Source: Bacteroides caccae (GTDB lineage: Bacteria > Bacteroidota > Bacteroidia > Bacteroidales > Bacteroidaceae). From it: 64,000 nt of DNA. Where the stretch lies: positions 1,736,001-1,800,000 of the forward strand of contig NZ_CP022412.2 of NCBI RefSeq assembly GCF_002222615.2. Reading direction: 5' to 3'. The translations under genes and the position numbers were made by a program. Below the pieces are notes generated by a model, which ran no database searches, was not told where the DNA came from, and worked only from the letters and a program-made list of their open reading frames with translations. Each line of letters begins with the position of its first letter. Position 1 is the first letter of the stretch. Shown here one piece after another: positions 51,501 to 60,095 of this stretch.

Positions 51501-53064
51501 GAATACTAACCGTATGCTTCGTCTTGTCAATCAGATTCTGGACTTCCGCAAGATTCAGAACAAGAAGATGAAGATGCAGGTGCAACGTGTGGATGTCGTG
51601 CCCTTTGTCCGTAAGGTCATGGATAATTTCGAAGCCGTAGCCGAGGAACATCGGATTGATTTCCTGTTTGAGACGGAGAAACAGCATTTGTTTCTTTGGG
51701 TGGATGTGGATAAGTTGGAAAAGATTGTGTTTAACCTGCTTTCCAATGCTTTCAAATATACGCCGAACGGCAAGATGATTACGATTTTTATTCGTGAAGA
51801 TGAGAATACCGTTTCGATCGGTGTACAGGACCAGGGAATCGGTATTGCGGAAAACAAGAAGAAGTCGTTGTTTGTCCGCTTCGAGAATCTGGTGGATAAG
51901 AATCTTTTCAATCAGGCTAGTACGGGCATCGGGCTTTCGTTGGTAAAGGAACTTGTGGAGATGCATAAGGCTACAATTTCCGTTGACAGCCGTTTGGGAG
52001 AAGGGAGTTGTTTCAAGGTTGACTTCCTGAAAGGGAAAGAACATTATGACGAAGAAGTCGAATTTATCCTTGACGATGCGGAAGCTCCGGTAAGAATGGG
52101 GCAGGTGGTGGACATTGCCAATGCATCGCTTCAATCTGAAACTCTTGTAACGGCAGCTGGTCCGGAGTTTGAGAAATCGTCTTCGGAGGAAGAACCGTTA
52201 GCGGAAGATACTTCTAAAGAGTTAATGTTGTTAGTCGAAGATAATCAGGAGTTGCGTGAGTTTCTGCGCAGCATCTTTACTCCGGTATACAGGGTGGTGG
52301 AGGCGGCCGACGGAATGGAAGGCTGGAGTAAAGCGTTGAAGTATTTGCCGGATATTATTATCAGTGATGTGATGATGCCTGAAAAGGATGGTATCGAAAT
52401 GACACGTGAACTGCGTGCGGATATGATGACTAGCCATATACCTATTATTCTGCTTACTGCCAAGACTACTATCGAAAGCAAATTAGAAGGACTGGAGTAC
52501 GGTGCAGATGACTATATCACGAAACCTTTTAGTGCCACCTATCTGCAAGCCCGTGTAGAAAACTTGTTGATACAGCGCAAGAAACTGCAAAGTTTCTATC
52601 GCGATAGCCTGATGCATATCAACATGGCTGCTGTTCCTGAAGATCTGCCTATATCGGCAGAGGGGGAATCAAGAGAAGAAAACAGGACTGAACCGGAGCA
52701 GGAAGTACAACCTGCTGTTCCCGATATGTCTCCTAACGATCGTAAGTTTATGGATAAATTGGTGGAACTAATGGAGCAGAACATGGATAATGGCGAGTTG
52801 GTGGTGGATGATTTGGTACGCGAACTGGCTGTCAGTCGTTCGGTATTCTTCAAGAAACTGAAAACGCTTACCGGATTAGCGCCTATCGAGTTTATCAAAG
52901 AAATCCGTATTAAACGTGCTACACAATTGATTGAAACCGGAGAGTTTAATATGACGCAGATTTCATATATGGTCGGGATCAATGACCCGCGTTATTTCAG
53001 CAAATGTTTCAAGGCGCAGGTGGGGATGACGCCGACGGAGTATAAAGAGAAAGTGGGGAGATAA
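48514..53064 (+). CDS. Hybrid two-component system regulator (HTCS)
   Basis: 1516 residues. Order: signal peptide (1-21); periplasmic sensor made of Reg_prop beta-propeller repeats (about 25-785, with LWFATWDGINRFNGY and similar blades); Y_Y_Y domain (about 788-905); membrane helix (about 909-937); HisKA with ISHELRTPLTL (His961); HATPase_c (about 1060-1175, GTGIGL-type segment STGIGLSLVKEL); receiver (LLVEDNQELREF, phospho-acceptor Asp1285 in ISDVMMPEKDG, Lys in YITKPF); AraC-type DNA-binding domain (about 1429-1513). It lies between the operons of a pectin locus and probably senses a pectin oligosaccharide in the periplasm, then switches on susC and the lyases. A shared direct repeat in their promoters is its candidate target. 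Confidence 0.95.
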   Translation: MMKKTLLSVILLLAIVFTAHTQQHCFFTHYSTEDGLSQNTVMSILQDHKDNLWFATWDGINRFNGYTFKTYKARQGNYISLTNNRADRMYEDRYGFLWLLTYDNRVHRFDPKTETFEQVPAAGEEGSAFNVHTIEVMPNGTVWLLTENDGAIRILTHPDENHRLTWDIYSNKTELFPSLHVFKVHQDKAGNDWLLTDNGLGMIRPGDKEPVSYFTETKGKLSGMNQAFYAVQERDEDICFASDHGRVWVYQKGSGEFVLLELPTKGRITSIHTVAPDMSVITTDSDGFFTCNLKTKASVHYSFLTCKELPAKPILSAYVDRSSEVWFEQEEPGVVAHFNPFTGVVTREQILIEYSNPERSRPAFHIHEDVNGYLWVHPYGGGFSYFDPQKKRLVPFYNGLGSRDWRFSNKIHSAFSDKQGNLWMCTHSKGLEKVTYRNVPFSMMTPVPQEYESLHNEIRALCEDKQGNLWVGVKDGILRIYDADRTYKGYLTENGIISTVGTPVKGTAYFIIQDSKGVIWIATKGDGLIRAEATSLSGMSYKLTRYLHQEDDMYSLSDNNVYCVYEDHNGRIWAATFAGGINYLTENEDGKVLFINHRNHLKGYPIDPCYKARFITSDNNGRLWVGTTTGAVAFDENFEKPEDVQFYHFSRMPNDTQSLSNNDVHWIIPTTDKELYLATFGGGLNKLISISEDGHGAFKSYSVQDGLPSDVLLSIREDDKQNLWISTENGICKFIPSEERFESYDERSITFPVRFSEAASTLTAKGNMLFGASGGVFIFNPDSIRKSSYVPPIVFSKLTVANEDVVPGEQSLLQADIDDTEQLVLSHDENIFSVQFAALDYTNPQNVQYAYILDGFEKQWTFADKQRSVTYTNLPKGEYVLRVRSTNSDGVWVENERVLDIVILPSFWETPVAYVLYVLLILVIILVAVYILFTIYRLKHEVSIEQQISDIKLRFFTNISHELRTPLTLIAGPVEQVLKNDKLPEDVREQLVVVERNTNRMLRLVNQILDFRKIQNKKMKMQVQRVDVVPFVRKVMDNFEAVAEEHRIDFLFETEKQHLFLWVDVDKLEKIVFNLLSNAFKYTPNGKMITIFIREDENTVSIGVQDQGIGIAENKKKSLFVRFENLVDKNLFNQASTGIGLSLVKELVEMHKATISVDSRLGEGSCFKVDFLKGKEHYDEEVEFILDDAEAPVRMGQVVDIANASLQSETLVTAAGPEFEKSSSEEEPLAEDTSKELMLLVEDNQELREFLRSIFTPVYRVVEAADGMEGWSKALKYLPDIIISDVMMPEKDGIEMTRELRADMMTSHIPIILLTAKTTIESKLEGLEYGADDYITKPFSATYLQARVENLLIQRKKLQSFYRDSLMHINMAAVPEDLPISAEGESREENRTEPEQEVQPAVPDMSPNDRKFMDKLVELMEQNMDNGELVVDDLVRELAVSRSVFFKKLKTLTGLAPIEFIKEIRIKRATQLIETGEFNMTQISYMVGINDPRYFSKCFKAQVGMTPTEYKEKVGR

Positions 53065-53100
53065 TACGAGTTTAGGCACAGAGTTCTTCCTTCATGTGAA

Positions 53101-53156
53101 GATACTAAAAAGAGAGGTCACTTCATTCCGATGAAGTGACCTCTCTTTTTAGTATC
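53101..53156. terminator. Perfect 26-bp hairpin between convergent HTCS and surface lipoprotein genes
   Basis: The arms 53101-53126 and 53131-53156 are perfectly complementary around TCCG. The stem has a GC-richer core (AGAGAGGTCACTTCAT) with A5/T5 tracts, so it can stop transcription from both sides. It lies 37 bases after the HTCS stop and 16 before the convergent gene end. Confidence 0.85.
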
Positions 53157-53171
53157 TATGTTGTTCGTGAT

Positions 53172-54761
53172 TTATGGCAGCCAGCGCGGGTCACCAAAAC
53201 CATAACTCTGATAAAGTTCATCAGTGATAGTGAAATCAGCCTTATCCGGGTTGGCGAACGGATTGTTCTCAAGAACATTTCCTTCTGTGTCGAAGCACGT
53301 TACTGTTGTGTCCGTATTGCCTTCAGCCAATGAGATCAAGTTCTTACAGTTGTGGTAATAATTGTTCGAGTAGGTTGGCTTTCCTACGGCACTTGAGTTG
53401 GCAAAGCCGCGTTTGTTGTTGAAGTTGGCAATTACGTTGTTGGTAAACGTGTTGGTGTTACCCTTGAATCGCAGATAGAAGAAGCGATAGTTGGCTTCAC
53501 CGTTACCTACATTATAGAATGTACATTTATCAATCGAAGTTACCATGTTTGCAGTTACGCTGTTTGATGCGTCATCGGCACGTAGTACGTCCCGTTTGGA
53601 GGCGGAGTTATAGATTGTGGAACTTGAAATGGTGAGATTGTTCCAACCACCTTTACGGCTATCAATAAAGTCACCACCGTCACACACGATATCATGAATG
53701 AGGGAGTTTTCTATCTTGATAGTATTTGGTACTGCTGCAACATTGATGTAAATAAGTCCTTTAATATAGTTTCTTATTTCACACCCGTTAATGGTAAGGT
53801 CACCGAATCCTCCTTCTTTTTTGTATTCAATAGCCTGACTGCCATCAGTATTCGTTCCATCTAACACAACCTGATAGAGATAGAGTGAAGCGCCGTTATA
53901 GATATGGATACAAGTGTTGATTACCGGTGGCTCAGCAGAATTCTTAGCAGCAATGACTACATTGTTATTAATTTGTAATTTGGCTGCTGTCAGCACATAT
54001 TCACCGGCTGCAAGAGCAAACTTACTGCCTGGTGTTGCATCTTGAATAGCAGAAACCCAATCGTCAGCAGGAGTAAGTTCGATAGCATCACTCAAATCCA
54101 GATTAGTGGTGAAAGTAGAATAACCACGAGTCTTTTCACCTAACTTCAATGTAGCTCTGTAATTGGTTTCCGGTGTAAGACCTGTGATAGTGGCGGAGCC
54201 GGAAGATATGTCGGTTGAATTCAGCGTATACGTCACAGTATTGGCACTGGAGTTTGCGGTAGTAGGAGCACAGATGACAGCATCGACCTCAATACCCGGT
54301 GTCCATGTTACTTTTACAGAAGTGCTCTGAATGTCACCGGCTTTTACCTTTTTCATGTTCTGTTCGGGGTTGGTTGTACGCTTGATGTCAACCCATTTGG
54401 ATGTGCGGGAAGAATTGTTTTCATCAATGGCTCTTACGCGGATGTAATAATCAGTCTCTCCGATAAGATTGGTTAAAGTCTTTTCGGTTAAAGTTGTGGT
54501 ATATGAGGCATCCGGTGTACGTTGGTCATAGTCGGGACTGTCCGCATAAACTTCAAGTTCGTAAGAGGTAGCTCCTGACATTTCATTCCAACTGACAATG
54601 ATGTTTACTTCCTGTGAAATACGTGCAGTGATGCCGGTTGGCGACAAGACACGATTAAGAACTAAATCATTGATATCATCTGGTTCACTACATGATGTCA
54701 CTGCAACACTACCCAGGCAAACGGCAGCTAATGTACAAATTGATAGTATATATTTTTTCAT
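53172..54761 (-). CDS. SusE-position surface lipoprotein with FN3 domains and beta-helix (DUF5123/DUF4957-like)
   Basis: 529 residues. The lipobox is VAVTSCSEPDD (Cys24), and the acidic residues after it fit surface export. Two FN3-like domains follow (about 35-130, with IIVSWNEMSGATSYELEVYA, and about 138-225). A C-terminal parallel beta-helix (about 245-500, with LTINGCEIRNYIKG, NLTISSSTIYNSAS and TSIDKCTFYNVGN) ends in FGDPRWLP, the typical end of DUF5123 proteins. Position after susD is that of SusE/F-type glycan-binding proteins. Binding of homogalacturonan is likely. Weak lyase activity, as in beta-helix pectate lyases, cannot be excluded, but no catalytic site is obvious. Confidence 0.82.
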   Translation of the reverse strand: MKKYILSICTLAAVCLGSVAVTSCSEPDDINDLVLNRVLSPTGITARISQEVNIIVSWNEMSGATSYELEVYADSPDYDQRTPDASYTTTLTEKTLTNLIGETDYYIRVRAIDENNSSRTSKWVDIKRTTNPEQNMKKVKAGDIQSTSVKVTWTPGIEVDAVICAPTTANSSANTVTYTLNSTDISSGSATITGLTPETNYRATLKLGEKTRGYSTFTTNLDLSDAIELTPADDWVSAIQDATPGSKFALAAGEYVLTAAKLQINNNVVIAAKNSAEPPVINTCIHIYNGASLYLYQVVLDGTNTDGSQAIEYKKEGGFGDLTINGCEIRNYIKGLIYINVAAVPNTIKIENSLIHDIVCDGGDFIDSRKGGWNNLTISSSTIYNSASKRDVLRADDASNSVTANMVTSIDKCTFYNVGNGEANYRFFYLRFKGNTNTFTNNVIANFNNKRGFANSSAVGKPTYSNNYYHNCKNLISLAEGNTDTTVTCFDTEGNVLENNPFANPDKADFTITDELYQSYGFGDPRWLP

Positions 54762-54783
54762 TGTTGTTTAATCATTTAGTTAG

Positions 54784-56640
54784 TTAATACCACTCGTAAT
54801 TAGAAAGATTAGGATTATCATTCAAGTTGACGTTAAAGATAGGCCAGTATTGATATTTGTCTGGGTCGCGAACATAGAGATAGTCAATAACATCTTCCAG
54901 GGCATTATCTTTGATCCAAGTGGATGCTTCGCCCTTACTGTCTGAAAATTCGGTATAGCCTTCCGGATTAATATCCATTTCACCATAGTTCAGACCGTAA
55001 AGGTTCAGTTTTGCATCCTTTTCGGTAGTCTCTATACCATTACGAGTCCAGGTATATGCGCTCATTTTATAATATGCATGGCCTGATAGCTGGCTGTAAG
55101 GATGTTTAGAATCATAATCGGTCAAACTCACAATAGCTTTCATCTTGTTTTTTGTCTCGTCCATTTTACTTTTCAACATTCCCCAACGGATAAGATCAGC
55201 TTTACGGATCAGTTCTCCGGCAAACTCATAAGCTCTCTCGTCAACAATTGCCTGGAACATCTTTTCTTTACTGAGAGCTGCTTCTGCAACATAAGCTGTA
55301 ACTTCTGTTGCACGGTCGGAGGTCGCAAAAGCGCGGTTGCGAATCTTAGTCAGGTAAGGAACGGCAGCAGATGCACCATTCAATTCGTTTTCCAGTTCGG
55401 CGCGCATCAGTACGATGTCGGCATAACGCATATATTGTCTGTTGATACCGTCATCGTTTCCGGTAGGAATCATACGGTTCGTCCATTCATAACGCAACTT
55501 TCCGAAACTCCAGCTTTTGAAAGACTGAAGAGTTTGTACGCCTTTTGTCCATTGGAATGGGCAGCAAGTTATATCACGGCGCAAGTCCTTTACTGAATAG
55601 TCAAAGAAGAAAGTTGGTGTAGGACCAACCTGGCTTCCCTGAAGCATGGTTGTCATATTGTCGGCAGTGGTATGCTTGATACCGAAAGTGTACATGATAC
55701 GTCCGCGTGCGGGGTTATTGCTATAACCTATCTCGAACAATGATTCACTGCCTGCATTGATAACATCTCCTGAGATTCCGTTGTTGTTGAAGATATCTTC
55801 AAAATTTGATTTCAAAGCCACGTAAGTGCCTTCCTGTTCCATTACATCTTTACAAGCTTGCAGTGCGATAGGGTAGAGACGTGTTTTGGATAGTTCCGGA
55901 TCCGTACTTAAACGGTTTTCTCCGTCAAGACGCTGAGCGTAGCCGGATGCTTGCAGGCATACGCGGGCCAGGAGACCTTTTACGAAGACTTTGTTCACGC
56001 GTTCCACTGTTTGTGTGGCGTCTATCTCATTAGGCCACGCGCAAAGGTCTTGTGCCTCTTGCAAATCAATGATGAGCTGCTTGTAGATGACATCACGGTC
56101 TTCGCGTCCTGAATACATATTGTCGGCGTTCAATGAAGTCAGGCGTGCGGGAACATCTCCCCACATATTAATCAGGTCAATATAATGTAAGGCACGTAGC
56201 GTGAGCGCTTCCCCCAACAATTGTTTCATATTGGCATTTGTCAGGTCTGCATATTCACGAAGACCTTCAATAGCCAGATTGGCACGTTCGATAGCGGCAT
56301 ATATCTTAGCCCAAAGGTCGGTCCCGGTACTGGTGTTCATTTGATCGTTTCCGACTCCGGCATTGTATGTTGCCAAGTCTGCCTTTCCGTCGGCCTTGTC
56401 CGAACTGTTATAGTATTCTATATCTGTATTGTATCCATACCAAATGGCACGTGCACGATAGTTTTGCTCTCCAAATTCCTGATAGATATTGGCAATGGTG
56501 CCTTGTGCATATTCATAAGTACTGAAAATGTTCTTACCGTCTAAAGATGAAGGAGAACTTTGATCTAAGAAATCACTGCAAGAAAACAGACTAGCAAGAA
56601 GGGCGACAGCTGTCAATGATTTAATCGTTATATTTTTCAT
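54784..56640 (-). CDS. SusD-like starch-binding-type surface lipoprotein
   Basis: 618 residues with lipobox LASLFSCSDFLDQ (Cys21). The mainly helical sequence shows SusD marks: FSTYEYAQGTIANIYQ, LLGEALTLRALHYIDLINMWGDVP, RYADIVLMRAELENELNGASAAVPYLTKIRNRA and ERAYEFAGELIRKADLIRWG in segments. It forms the lid of the SusC channel and binds pectin fragments. It starts 12 bases after susC. Confidence 0.95.
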   Translation of the reverse strand: MKNITIKSLTAVALLASLFSCSDFLDQSSPSSLDGKNIFSTYEYAQGTIANIYQEFGEQNYRARAIWYGYNTDIEYYNSSDKADGKADLATYNAGVGNDQMNTSTGTDLWAKIYAAIERANLAIEGLREYADLTNANMKQLLGEALTLRALHYIDLINMWGDVPARLTSLNADNMYSGREDRDVIYKQLIIDLQEAQDLCAWPNEIDATQTVERVNKVFVKGLLARVCLQASGYAQRLDGENRLSTDPELSKTRLYPIALQACKDVMEQEGTYVALKSNFEDIFNNNGISGDVINAGSESLFEIGYSNNPARGRIMYTFGIKHTTADNMTTMLQGSQVGPTPTFFFDYSVKDLRRDITCCPFQWTKGVQTLQSFKSWSFGKLRYEWTNRMIPTGNDDGINRQYMRYADIVLMRAELENELNGASAAVPYLTKIRNRAFATSDRATEVTAYVAEAALSKEKMFQAIVDERAYEFAGELIRKADLIRWGMLKSKMDETKNKMKAIVSLTDYDSKHPYSQLSGHAYYKMSAYTWTRNGIETTEKDAKLNLYGLNYGEMDINPEGYTEFSDSKGEASTWIKDNALEDVIDYLYVRDPDKYQYWPIFNVNLNDNPNLSNYEWY

Positions 56641-56652
56641 TTCTTTTTCGTT

Positions 56653-59600
56653 TTAGAAGTTTAAGTTAAGACCTATTACAAACTGGCGGCTCTTCGGGTA
56701 TGCAGAGTAGTCTACTCCCGGAGTAAGAGCTGTTTTGTTTCGGGTGGAAACTTCAGGGTCGAAGCCTGAATAACCGGTCAGACAAAATACATTATAACAT
56801 GTGGCGTAGAAACGCAAATTGTTAATACCCACTTTTCTAGTCAGGGACTGCGGTAGAGTATAACCTACTGTTAATGTAGACAGACGTAGGAAGGAGCCAT
56901 CTTCAACAGCCCAGTCGGTCAATACATAACTGGTATAGGGTGACCACATGGTAGTATTGGCGTTTAATGCAGCCAACTGTGCGGGATCGTTTACCAAGTT
57001 TCCGTTGGCGTCAAGGTTTGTCCAACGTTTGCCTTCGGCCATAATGTCGATCATGTTACGGTAATAGTATTGATAGGACGAAGTATATTCAATCTTATTG
57101 GCATTATAAACGTCATTACCGATACTGTAAGTGAAGTTTGCACTCAAATCAAAACCATATACGCGACCTGAAAGGGCGAAACCACCACTGGCTTTAGGAT
57201 TGGTATTACCGATAACGGTACGGTCTTTTTCATCAATGACATTGTCACTGTCGTCTATATTCTTCAGTTTTAAGGCACCCGGACGGAGATAACTGGCACC
57301 GATAACACCTGCATTGCTTGCTACATCTTGTTTCAATACCCATTTTTCACCGCTGGCATAATAGTCTTCAAAGTCACTTACTTCATAACGTCCGGCAGTT
57401 ACATATCCGTAGATCTCACCTACTGAATGGCCTGGTTTCACGATGAAGTCATCCTGAATCTGTGTTGAGGCCCAACCGGATGATGCCGGATATTGTGATA
57501 ATGTACCCAGGTTCTTTACTTTGTTTTTATTGAAACCTACGTTACCATTGAAGCTCAGCTCATAGTTTTTCTTGCTGATGATGTTCCAGGTAAGAGATAT
57601 TTCAAAACCTTTGTTCTCAGTCTTACCGAGGTTGCGGTACTGGTAGTCATAACCGGAACCGGAAACAGGGAATGCGATTAGTAAATCTTTAGTCGTATTC
57701 TTATAATATTCGATGCTACCGGTCAGCTTGCCACCGAATAAGGTATAATCCAAACCAACGTTACGGGTAACGGTCGTTTCCCATTTCAAGTCCGGATTGG
57801 ATGCGTAGGAACCACTTTGACCTGAGGCAATGCCGCTTGTCCAATAAGAAGGGAATTGATTGAGCCAAGTAGTAGAACCGGAAGACCATACGGGAGAAGT
57901 CTGGTCGGCGGGAATATTGTTATTACCTGCGGTACCATAAGAAAAACGTATTTTCAAATCATCAAGCCAATTCTGGGTCTTCTCCATGAACTTTTCTGAG
58001 GAAATACGCCATGCTACGGCAGCTGAAGGGAAATACCCCCAACGATTGCCTTTAGAGAATTTGGAAGAACCATCGGCACGGAATGTACCGCTAATCAAAT
58101 ATTTGCTTTGGAAATCGTAATTGACACGTCCGAAGTAGGAAAGCAAGTTGTCGTCTGCGTTAGTATATTTGTCTACACTATAAGGAGTACCTTGTGAAGA
58201 CAAGGCCCAAGCCTGAGAAGCAGTAAAGCTGACAGGAAAGAAGCTCAGACGGTCATCATTCAATGAACTTTTTTTATTGATAGTCTCTTCACCAACCAAT
58301 ACATTCAGGTTGTGGTCTTTATTCTTGATGATATCTTTGAAGTTGTAATTTACTGTATTGGTATTGCGGAAAGTCTTACGCTGCGTGTCGGCAAAATAAG
58401 CCATCGGATGAACACCTTCTGTATCGGAACTGTTGGTACGTGCATTGTAAGTACTTGGACCATAATATTTCTTATCGGTATTGTAGTACCAGTCCAGACC
58501 GAACTCTGTTTTGAACTTGAAGTTCTTGAAGATTTCCCATGAAAAGCTTCCATTCATGTTGAAAGTCTGACGGTTCTGCTTGCGGTCCGTGTCATATACT
58601 GATGTAATCGGGTTTGTCAACTGAAAATCCGGGTCATAACTGTCACTCAAATCAGGAAAGTTAAACATCGGGTAGATCATAACGTTCTTCATGCGTGAGT
58701 CGGCTGAAGATACTTCACTCTTGCTTTCATTGGCACCTGCACCGTTTACTGTGGTATTGGCATAACGCATAGAGAAGTCGAGGCTGACTTTATCATTCAC
58801 CTTGTGGTTAAGTTTTAAGCTTAAATTATCACGTCGGAAAGAAGACCCCAGCATGATAGCTTTGTCATTCATGTGGGCATATCCCATGTTGAATTTAGTT
58901 TTGTCCGAACCACCGCTAATTGTCAAGCTATGATTGAAGGTATTTCCTGTACGGCCGAATACTTGGTCTTGCCAGTCATTGGTTGGGGCGTTTTCATACA
59001 AGTCTGCATCTTGCCAGTTGCCGAAAAGACTGGTAAATTTGCTTTCATTACCTCTCAACAAGGCGTATTCTCTTTGCCATTTTACGTAATCAGTTGCGCT
59101 CAATGTCTCCAAGGTCTTTGCCATTTTTTTCCAGGAATAGTAGGTATTATAAGATACACTCAGTTTTCCTTCCTTTCCGCTTTTAGTCGTTACCAGGATT
59201 ACACCGTTTGCACCGCGAGAACCGTAAATAGCTGTAGAAGATGCATCTTTCAGTACAGTCATATCCTCAATATCGGATGCGGGAATGTCGCTGATAGACT
59301 CTACCGGGAAACCGTCTACGATAAACAGCGGAGTATTGTCACCTGTGATAGAACCACCACCACGTACGCGAATCTTCATTTCTGCGTCAGGAGAACCTTC
59401 GGTAGTGGTGATTTGTACACCCGCCATTTTACCTTGCAAGGCTTCTGTTGCCGAAGCTACGGGAACGGCGCTCAATACTTCGGAACTAACCGTAGCAACG
59501 GAACCTGTGATATCTTTCCGTTTGGCTGTACCATAGCCGATAACAACGACTTCATCTAATGCTTTGGTGTCGTCAGACAAAGTTACGTCGATTTTGTTTT

Positions 59601-59877
59601 TTCCTTTGATTGCAATTTCTTGTGTCTTCATACCGATGTATGAAACAATAAGAGTGGCATTGGCAGGAACTTTGAGAGAGAAATCACCATCCAGATTGGT
59701 AATCGTACCATTGGAGGTATTTCCTTTTTCTACGATGGAAGCACCGATAATTGGATCTCCGGTTGCATCTTTCACATTACCGGTTGCGGTAATAGTCTGC
59801 GCTGATACGCTTAGCGAAAAAACTGCTAATATCATTAGCAGTAAAACTCGCATGTTTTTCATTCTTTTAGACATCAT
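56653..59877 (-). CDS. SusC-like TonB-dependent oligosaccharide transporter
   Basis: 1074 residues from the ATG at 59877. The open frame runs 33 codons further, but that part overlaps the -7 box at 59941-59948. After the signal peptide (MRVLLLMILAVFSLSVSAQ) comes a carboxypeptidase-like domain (about 28-105, GDPIIGASIVEKGNTSNGT). The TonB-box and plug region begins DEVVVIGYGTAKRKDITGS (about 110), and KDASSTAIYGSRGANGVILV is the usual SusC plug motif. The barrel ends in VIGLNLNF. It imports pectic oligosaccharides across the outer membrane with the SusD protein encoded next. It is the first gene of a three-gene operon. Confidence 0.95.
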   Translation of the reverse strand: MMSKRMKNMRVLLLMILAVFSLSVSAQTITATGNVKDATGDPIIGASIVEKGNTSNGTITNLDGDFSLKVPANATLIVSYIGMKTQEIAIKGKNKIDVTLSDDTKALDEVVVIGYGTAKRKDITGSVATVSSEVLSAVPVASATEALQGKMAGVQITTTEGSPDAEMKIRVRGGGSITGDNTPLFIVDGFPVESISDIPASDIEDMTVLKDASSTAIYGSRGANGVILVTTKSGKEGKLSVSYNTYYSWKKMAKTLETLSATDYVKWQREYALLRGNESKFTSLFGNWQDADLYENAPTNDWQDQVFGRTGNTFNHSLTISGGSDKTKFNMGYAHMNDKAIMLGSSFRRDNLSLKLNHKVNDKVSLDFSMRYANTTVNGAGANESKSEVSSADSRMKNVMIYPMFNFPDLSDSYDPDFQLTNPITSVYDTDRKQNRQTFNMNGSFSWEIFKNFKFKTEFGLDWYYNTDKKYYGPSTYNARTNSSDTEGVHPMAYFADTQRKTFRNTNTVNYNFKDIIKNKDHNLNVLVGEETINKKSSLNDDRLSFFPVSFTASQAWALSSQGTPYSVDKYTNADDNLLSYFGRVNYDFQSKYLISGTFRADGSSKFSKGNRWGYFPSAAVAWRISSEKFMEKTQNWLDDLKIRFSYGTAGNNNIPADQTSPVWSSGSTTWLNQFPSYWTSGIASGQSGSYASNPDLKWETTVTRNVGLDYTLFGGKLTGSIEYYKNTTKDLLIAFPVSGSGYDYQYRNLGKTENKGFEISLTWNIISKKNYELSFNGNVGFNKNKVKNLGTLSQYPASSGWASTQIQDDFIVKPGHSVGEIYGYVTAGRYEVSDFEDYYASGEKWVLKQDVASNAGVIGASYLRPGALKLKNIDDSDNVIDEKDRTVIGNTNPKASGGFALSGRVYGFDLSANFTYSIGNDVYNANKIEYTSSYQYYYRNMIDIMAEGKRWTNLDANGNLVNDPAQLAALNANTTMWSPYTSYVLTDWAVEDGSFLRLSTLTVGYTLPQSLTRKVGINNLRFYATCYNVFCLTGYSGFDPEVSTRNKTALTPGVDYSAYPKSRQFVIGLNLNF

Positions 59878-59940
59878 TCTTCTTTTAATATAGATTGTTA
59901 ATATTATAAACATTCGGTTACTTGTAAGGCTTTGTTTGTG

Positions 59941-59948
59941 CAAAAATA
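59941..59948 (-). promoter_or_regulatory. -7 box for the susC operon
   Basis: The minus strand reads TATTTTTG, a full match, 63 bases upstream of the ATG at 59877. It also shows that the longer susC frame is not used. Confidence 0.65.
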
Positions 59949-59969
59949 AGTCATCGACAGCGCTATCTA

Positions 59970-60005
59970 TGTGCAATAATTGTTTTTATCATGGGAAATA
60001 TTGTT
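59970..60005 (-). promoter_or_regulatory. Candidate HTCS operator upstream of susC (21-bp direct repeat)
   Basis: In coding orientation: AACAATA (60005-59999), then 14 bases, then AACAATTATTGCACA (59984-59970). The two AACAA half-sites are 21 bp apart. Thirty bases separate the proximal half-site from the -7 box. The same element precedes both pectate lyase genes. Confidence 0.65.
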
Positions 60006-60025
60006 TTTCCACCTCTGAGTAACAA

Positions 60026-60060
60026 AAAAGCGGAAGTATTGCTATATACTTTCCGCTTTT
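60026..60060 (-). terminator. Terminator of the minus-strand pectate lyase gene
   Basis: AAAAGCGGAA pairs with TTCCGCTTTT and GTAT with ATAC, with one bulged base. On the minus strand it ends in six T, 36 bases after the lyase stop and just before the susC promoter. Confidence 0.75.
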
Positions 60061-60095
60061 CCTGTGTCTGTTTGGAAGTGTTATGTGTCAAAATT

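Noticed and set aside
59878..59976. 33 extra N-terminal codons of the susC gene
   Set aside because: They overlap the -7 box at 59941-59948 and precede a proper signal peptide start at 59877.
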